IMG/VR virus record: IMGVR_UViG_3300023049_000209
Location: 1-61,484 of that record
Strand: one strand, 5' to 3'
DNA: 61,484 bases
From: a virus
The position numbers were made by a program, and so were the translations under genes. The first letter of the stretch is position 1. The number at the start of each line of letters is the position of its first letter. A model generated the notes under the pieces. It did no database searches. It worked only from the letters and a program-made list of their open reading frames with translations, and had not been told where the DNA came from. Positions 58,048 to 61,484 of this stretch are shown piece after piece.

Positions 58048-59689
58048 GTTTTAATAATTCATATTTTATTTTACCACAATCATAAACTTTGTAAATATTA
58101 TTAGATTTTGTATATTCACTCTCTGTCATAGATGTTTTAATATTACTATTCTTATAGTTGGACTTATGAACCCTCTTACCATTTACAATATATTTATAAT
58201 CTGGCTTTGTGATATACTTTTCTTTAAAGCCAAGCTGTTCGTATAAATTACCATCACTCCAATAGTAATCTGCATAGCTTATAATTCTAATTGGACTCTT
58301 CTCATTTATGAAATGTTTTAGTAATTTAGAAGGTGCACCAACTATATTATGGTATGTTTTAGAACAGTATCTGTTTAAATTCCAACCACCTTCTTCCATT
58401 TTCTTTCTCCCCTCAAATTTATCGAACGTCATAATAGAAACCAATTCGTCATTATAAAACAAACCTATTTTATATACACTATTACATGTACCTTGTATAT
58501 GGTTTTCGTTTAGAAATATAGATGAAGCTTTAGTACATATTTCCTTAACAATGCATTTTCTAGCATATACTCTATTTTCTATTTTGTTAAGATTATATAG
58601 TATTTGAGATTTTATTATTTCCTTTCTATCTACCCAATCATCTTCCCATATATGTATAATCCTTATCCCTCTGTCCTTAAAATAGTTCTTCTTTACAATA
58701 TGATAGTTATTCTTTTTAAACTTGTTAGAGTGGTAATAAAGACCGTTAAATTCAAAGCCTATGCTAAGTTCTGGTATGTAAACATCTATTTCGTATTTAT
58801 CCCTATAATTCTTAACAACATTATGTGATGATATGCTTTTGGCATATTCATATAGTTCTTTTTCCTTAATGGAATCTAAGTCAGAAATAGGACTACATAC
58901 AGTGCATAACTTATTAGAATTATAAAGCCTACCAAAGTAATTATCAGTGCTTATATCAAAGGTGTGTAATTTATCATCATCACACTTAAATTTACTTATA
59001 CCATTACCTAGATACTTTACATATAAATTGTTTTTACACATTTCAAAGTTCTCTCCTCTATAATTCTCTCCACCAAAGCAAGAACCAGAATTGTATTTAC
59101 CCATCATTGTTTTAGAAAACTTTTCTTTGAACTCATCCGTTTTAGAGTAGTGGGAAACTCCATACTTTTTAAATGATGTGTTTCTAGATATTATATTATA
59201 TTTTTCAGTCTTTGTAAATGAATCAACACCATACTTTTTAAGATATGTTTCTTTAGACTTATTTACATAGTCTTTGGTTTTGGAATAGTTGTCAACACCA
59301 TATTTATCCAAACTAGTTTTTTTATATTTTTCTTTAAACTCATCAGTTTTAGAGTAGTGGGAAACTCCATACTTTTCTTCAATTGTATTTTTTGCCTTTT
59401 CTTTAACACTTGGTGAGTTGGAAGAACATTTGTTAGAACAATATTCTTTATATCCACCTTTCCAAGATTGTCCAAATGATACCTTATTACCACAGTAGCA
59501 TTTTATGAAATTAGTGTTATTATAAACCCAATGCCAAATTCTTTGTTTAAATGAGAAATCCTTATCCCTAGTTATATCTATTATTTGATCAAATACTATT
59601 GGATAATGTTTGCTTACATAAGATTCTTTAATCCTATTAGGTGAATTTTTTAATACATTCTCTATAAAGTATAATCTTTCTTTTTCCAT
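58031..59689 (-). CDS. free-standing homing endonuclease 3 (Vsr-like, LERYG-repeat family)
   Basis: A 552-residue paralog of endonucleases 1 and 2. N-terminal Cys cluster CYCGNK, CSNKC at about 60-89. Five tandem 23-residue repeats (KNTIEEKYGVSHYSKTDEFK type) lie at about 95-205. The nuclease part at about 300-360 reads EIDVYIPEL, GFEFNGLYYH, YHIVKKNYFKDRGI, IWEDDW. The GNAT-like C-terminus at about 380-530 reads FLNENHIQGT, IVGAPSKLLKHF, LYEQLGFKEKY. The stop codon lies within a terminator shared with the tail tube gene. Inserted between the tail tube and hub-assembly genes. Confidence 0.75.
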   Translation of the reverse strand: MEKERLYFIENVLKNSPNRIKESYVSKHYPIVFDQIIDITRDKDFSFKQRIWHWVYNNTNFIKCYCGNKVSFGQSWKGGYKEYCSNKCSSNSPSVKEKAKNTIEEKYGVSHYSKTDEFKEKYKKTSLDKYGVDNYSKTKDYVNKSKETYLKKYGVDSFTKTEKYNIISRNTSFKKYGVSHYSKTDEFKEKFSKTMMGKYNSGSCFGGENYRGENFEMCKNNLYVKYLGNGISKFKCDDDKLHTFDISTDNYFGRLYNSNKLCTVCSPISDLDSIKEKELYEYAKSISSHNVVKNYRDKYEIDVYIPELSIGFEFNGLYYHSNKFKKNNYHIVKKNYFKDRGIRIIHIWEDDWVDRKEIIKSQILYNLNKIENRVYARKCIVKEICTKASSIFLNENHIQGTCNSVYKIGLFYNDELVSIMTFDKFEGRKKMEEGGWNLNRYCSKTYHNIVGAPSKLLKHFINEKSPIRIISYADYYWSDGNLYEQLGFKEKYITKPDYKYIVNGKRVHKSNYKNSNIKTSMTESEYTKSNNIYKVYDCGKIKYELLKQKKAK

Positions 59690-59735
59690 TTAATTATATA
59701 AATTAAAAAGGATAGGCTATAAACCTATCCCTTTC

Positions 59736-59951
59736 TTAATATTTAGGCTTTGGTATGTTATTGGTCATACTTTGGGCATTTTTCATCATTGAGTTAGCAT
59801 CAAAGTTAGAAGATTGTTGTTGTTCTTGCTTTCCTTGGTTCTTTTCTTCTTCCTCAACTATTTCATTTACTATCTTAATGTTTTCCTCAAACATCCAAAA
59901 TGGCCAAGAGTCTATTGAATACTCTTGTAAGTGGAAATGTTTTTGTAACAT
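59736..59951 (-). CDS. small protein downstream of the gp26-like gene
   Basis: A 71-residue protein with the start at 59951 (MLQKHFHLQEYSIDSWPFWM), 4 bp past the upstream stop; a longer frame overlaps the neighbour and is less likely. The segment SIDSWPFWMFEENIKIVNEI followed by a Glu-rich coil and a Gln-rich tail looks like a small chaperone or hub-assembly factor. In T4 a short hub-assembly gene (51) follows 26; equivalence is a guess. Confidence 0.55.
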   Translation of the reverse strand: MLQKHFHLQEYSIDSWPFWMFEENIKIVNEIVEEEEKNQGKQEQQQSSNFDANSMMKNAQSMTNNIPKPKY

Positions 59952-59955
59952 TAAT

Positions 59956-60915
59956 TTATTCTTCAAGATATGCTTCAAAGGCATCTTGAACAACGAAAAT
60001 ACTTGATGCTCCGCTGGGAAACTTCATGGGTGTGCGTACCTCCTCACCACACTCTGATATTTTTTTAAGTTCTTTAATACCAAATGAAAGCTTGCTAACT
60101 GCTGAATTTAAAAATTGGAATGAAACCTCATCCATATCTTTAAAGTCTTTTAGCTTAGCCTTAATACCCTCATATGAGATACTAGTTCTGTTAGCTAATA
60201 AAAAAGGAATTATTTTAAGAAAAGCTAAATTAGGTTTTTTATCTGCATTAGTTTCTTGGATTATATAATCACTAAATGATTTCTGTATCCCTATTGTTGG
60301 TGGAGCAAGTTCAAAGCTCTTTTTATTAGTTAATTTAAAATTGTAAGTACCATTACTAGGTGCAAAGTATTTTTTAAGACTATCACTTATTTCGTGAAAC
60401 ACAAAGTTATCTCTAACTAACTCAATAGACATTTCCTCTTCTTCATTACCACATGGCGATGGAACTTTAACTGTTAAAGAATTACCTTTTTGGAATGTAA
60501 GTTCTCTTATTAGAAATATGGTATATAATCTATCTTGGTCTTTTAATTCCAAATAAGATCCAATCTTATTATCTGGAAACTTTATACGGACACAAGATTG
60601 TAACATCCCATTCATTTTTTCAACAACATCATAGAAGTTGTTATCATCTACAGTAGAGTATGCTTGTATTTCAACAACTTCTGCTGGTCTAATCATAAGC
60701 ATTGATCCACTTGGGTAAAACTTACCACATGGTAGCATATCTACACTAAATGAGAAATATTTTAAATCACTTACTTTAATACCTTCTGAATCTTCACCTT
60801 GTTTATAATCACTAGTTGGTATATCACTATTCGTTTGATTATTACCATTAGAGTCTTGGTTTCCTAGGTGTTTTTTTAAGTAATCTTCTTCACTAAGATT
60901 TTCTTTATCTGACAT
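59956..60915 (-). CDS. baseplate hub/tail assembly protein (gp26-like, tentative)
   Basis: A 319-residue protein. After an acidic N-terminal 50 residues, a conserved-looking domain reads DMLPCGKFYPSGSMLMIRPAE, VEIQAYSTVDDNNFYDVVEK, LKDQDRLYTIFLIRELTFQ, which fits baseplate hub assembly proteins of T4-type phages. The C-terminal part has CGEEVRTPMKFPSGAS and ends VQDAFEAYLEE. Position beside tail tube and a small assembly gene supports this role. The exact homologue is uncertain. Confidence 0.45.
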   Translation of the reverse strand: MSDKENLSEEDYLKKHLGNQDSNGNNQTNSDIPTSDYKQGEDSEGIKVSDLKYFSFSVDMLPCGKFYPSGSMLMIRPAEVVEIQAYSTVDDNNFYDVVEKMNGMLQSCVRIKFPDNKIGSYLELKDQDRLYTIFLIRELTFQKGNSLTVKVPSPCGNEEEEMSIELVRDNFVFHEISDSLKKYFAPSNGTYNFKLTNKKSFELAPPTIGIQKSFSDYIIQETNADKKPNLAFLKIIPFLLANRTSISYEGIKAKLKDFKDMDEVSFQFLNSAVSKLSFGIKELKKISECGEEVRTPMKFPSGASSIFVVQDAFEAYLEE

Positions 60916-61016
60916 TTTTTATTTCTTTTATTTTATATATATTTTATTGTACTTTTCCCTATTTATATACAAATATTATGATAAGTTTAAATATATATTT
61001 TACTATCTTAGAGGAT

Positions 61017-61484
61017 TTATTCTATTATTTTATAGTGTTTTTTAATTTCATCTAAATCAGGCATTTCTAAATCATTATCCCTTATAAATGTTTGTAGCCT
61101 ATCCAACATAACAGTATCCCCGTTTCTAACTATCTCATAATCTATAAAGTCTTCTATCATAAAGCTATCAGTTTTTGGTTTAAAAATAAACGTATTTATT
61201 AGATTGTATATTGGATTATTTTCTATGTATATGGTATGACTATCTTCTGGAAAGTGTTCTAAGTCTGTTATTTTATTATAAGAGCAATTAAAACTACCAC
61301 GTACTGTTTGTGGACATCCTTTCAACGATGCTAAAAAATTATTAGAACAGGAAAAAGACCTACCTACTGTTTGTGGACAACCTTCTAATGTTTTTAATTC
61401 ATTATCAAAACATAGAAATGCACCACTCACATAACTAAATCTAAGTGGTAAGTATTCTAAATTTTTACTATATAAATGAACATC
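61017..61484 (-). CDS. leucine-rich-repeat-like protein, partial
   Basis: The frame is open to the right edge, so the start is outside; 155 codons are visible. It holds short repeats of about 20-22 residues of the type LEGCPQTVGRSFSCSNNFL, LKGCPQTVRGSFNCSYNKI and LEHFPEDSHTIYIENNPI, a solenoid found in several large phages, followed by an acidic helical C-terminus. It probably mediates protein binding. Earlier repeats continue off the edge. Confidence 0.65.
   Translation of the reverse strand, partial: DVHLYSKNLEYLPLRFSYVSGAFLCFDNELKTLEGCPQTVGRSFSCSNNFLASLKGCPQTVRGSFNCSYNKITDLEHFPEDSHTIYIENNPIYNLINTFIFKPKTDSFMIEDFIDYEIVRNGDTVMLDRLQTFIRDNDLEMPDLDEIKKHYKIIE

Overview
The window is AT-rich, densely packed and almost certainly part of the genome of a large contractile-tailed, T4-type bacteriophage. 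Recognisable T4-type functions include a family B DNA polymerase (gp43-like, fragmented), a sliding clamp (gp45-like), a primase with zinc finger and Toprim region, a UvsW-type helicase, a gp47/SbcD-like nuclease, a gp5-type OB-fold spike protein, a gp19-like tail tube, and several baseplate and long tail-fibre proteins. The host is probably a member of the Bacteroidetes (flavobacteria-like). Reasons are the lack of Shine-Dalgarno sites, A-rich leaders, a DUF6576-like protein, BspA-type repeats in a fibre, and the general gene flavour. No rRNA, CRISPR array or integrase was seen.

Layout. 0-6.1 kb: small minus-strand hypothetical genes (probably early or host-takeover), broken by a 1.3-kb stretch (about 2.47-3.79 kb) that looks like a structured minus-strand RNA. 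6.2-14.3 kb: accessory genes, including a GH108 endolysin, a metallophosphoesterase, a NUDIX-like protein, a SlyD-type prolyl isomerase, an amidoligase-like protein and homing endonuclease 1. 14.3-22.2 kb: baseplate module, with a hub protein carrying an M15 peptidase. 22.2-33.3 kb: replication and recombination module (UvsW, primase, DNA polymerase pieces, methyltransferase, clamp), invaded by an HNH endonuclease, a broken TnpB element and a split intein. 33.4-38.6 kb: hypothetical genes, several beginning with a peptide like the T4 capsid-targeting sequence. 38.7-51.2 kb: modular tail-fibre and adhesin genes sharing N- and C-terminal modules. 51.2-52.0 kb: seven minus-strand tRNAs (Lys, Phe, His, Trp, Arg, Ser, Ser). 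52-61.5 kb: protease-inhibitor-like protein, nucleotidyltransferase, gp47, tail tube, two more large homing endonucleases and hub-assembly genes.

The most unusual locus is the DNA polymerase at 29.2-31.3 kb. The gene is broken in at least three ways. (1) Its N-terminal exonuclease and palm part is absent from the window. (2) Within the fingers, a 38-nt insert holding a stop codon and a GC-rich hairpin falls exactly between the residues LQLAL and KLVLNGSYGAF of the motif B region, with leucine codons on both sides. This resembles the translational-bypass element of T4 gene 60. (3) The catalytic YGD/TDS motif is divided between two ORFs that carry the two halves of a split intein (Ser1, TEDH block B; C-terminal HN, Thr+1).

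Other shared features are a phage-specific promoter-like motif, TTAATATATA, a few to about 40 nt before many start codons on both strands, and a recurring short peptide (for example MIKKYLNFINES, MLKSFNQYISES) resembling T4 internal-head-protein targeting peptides.
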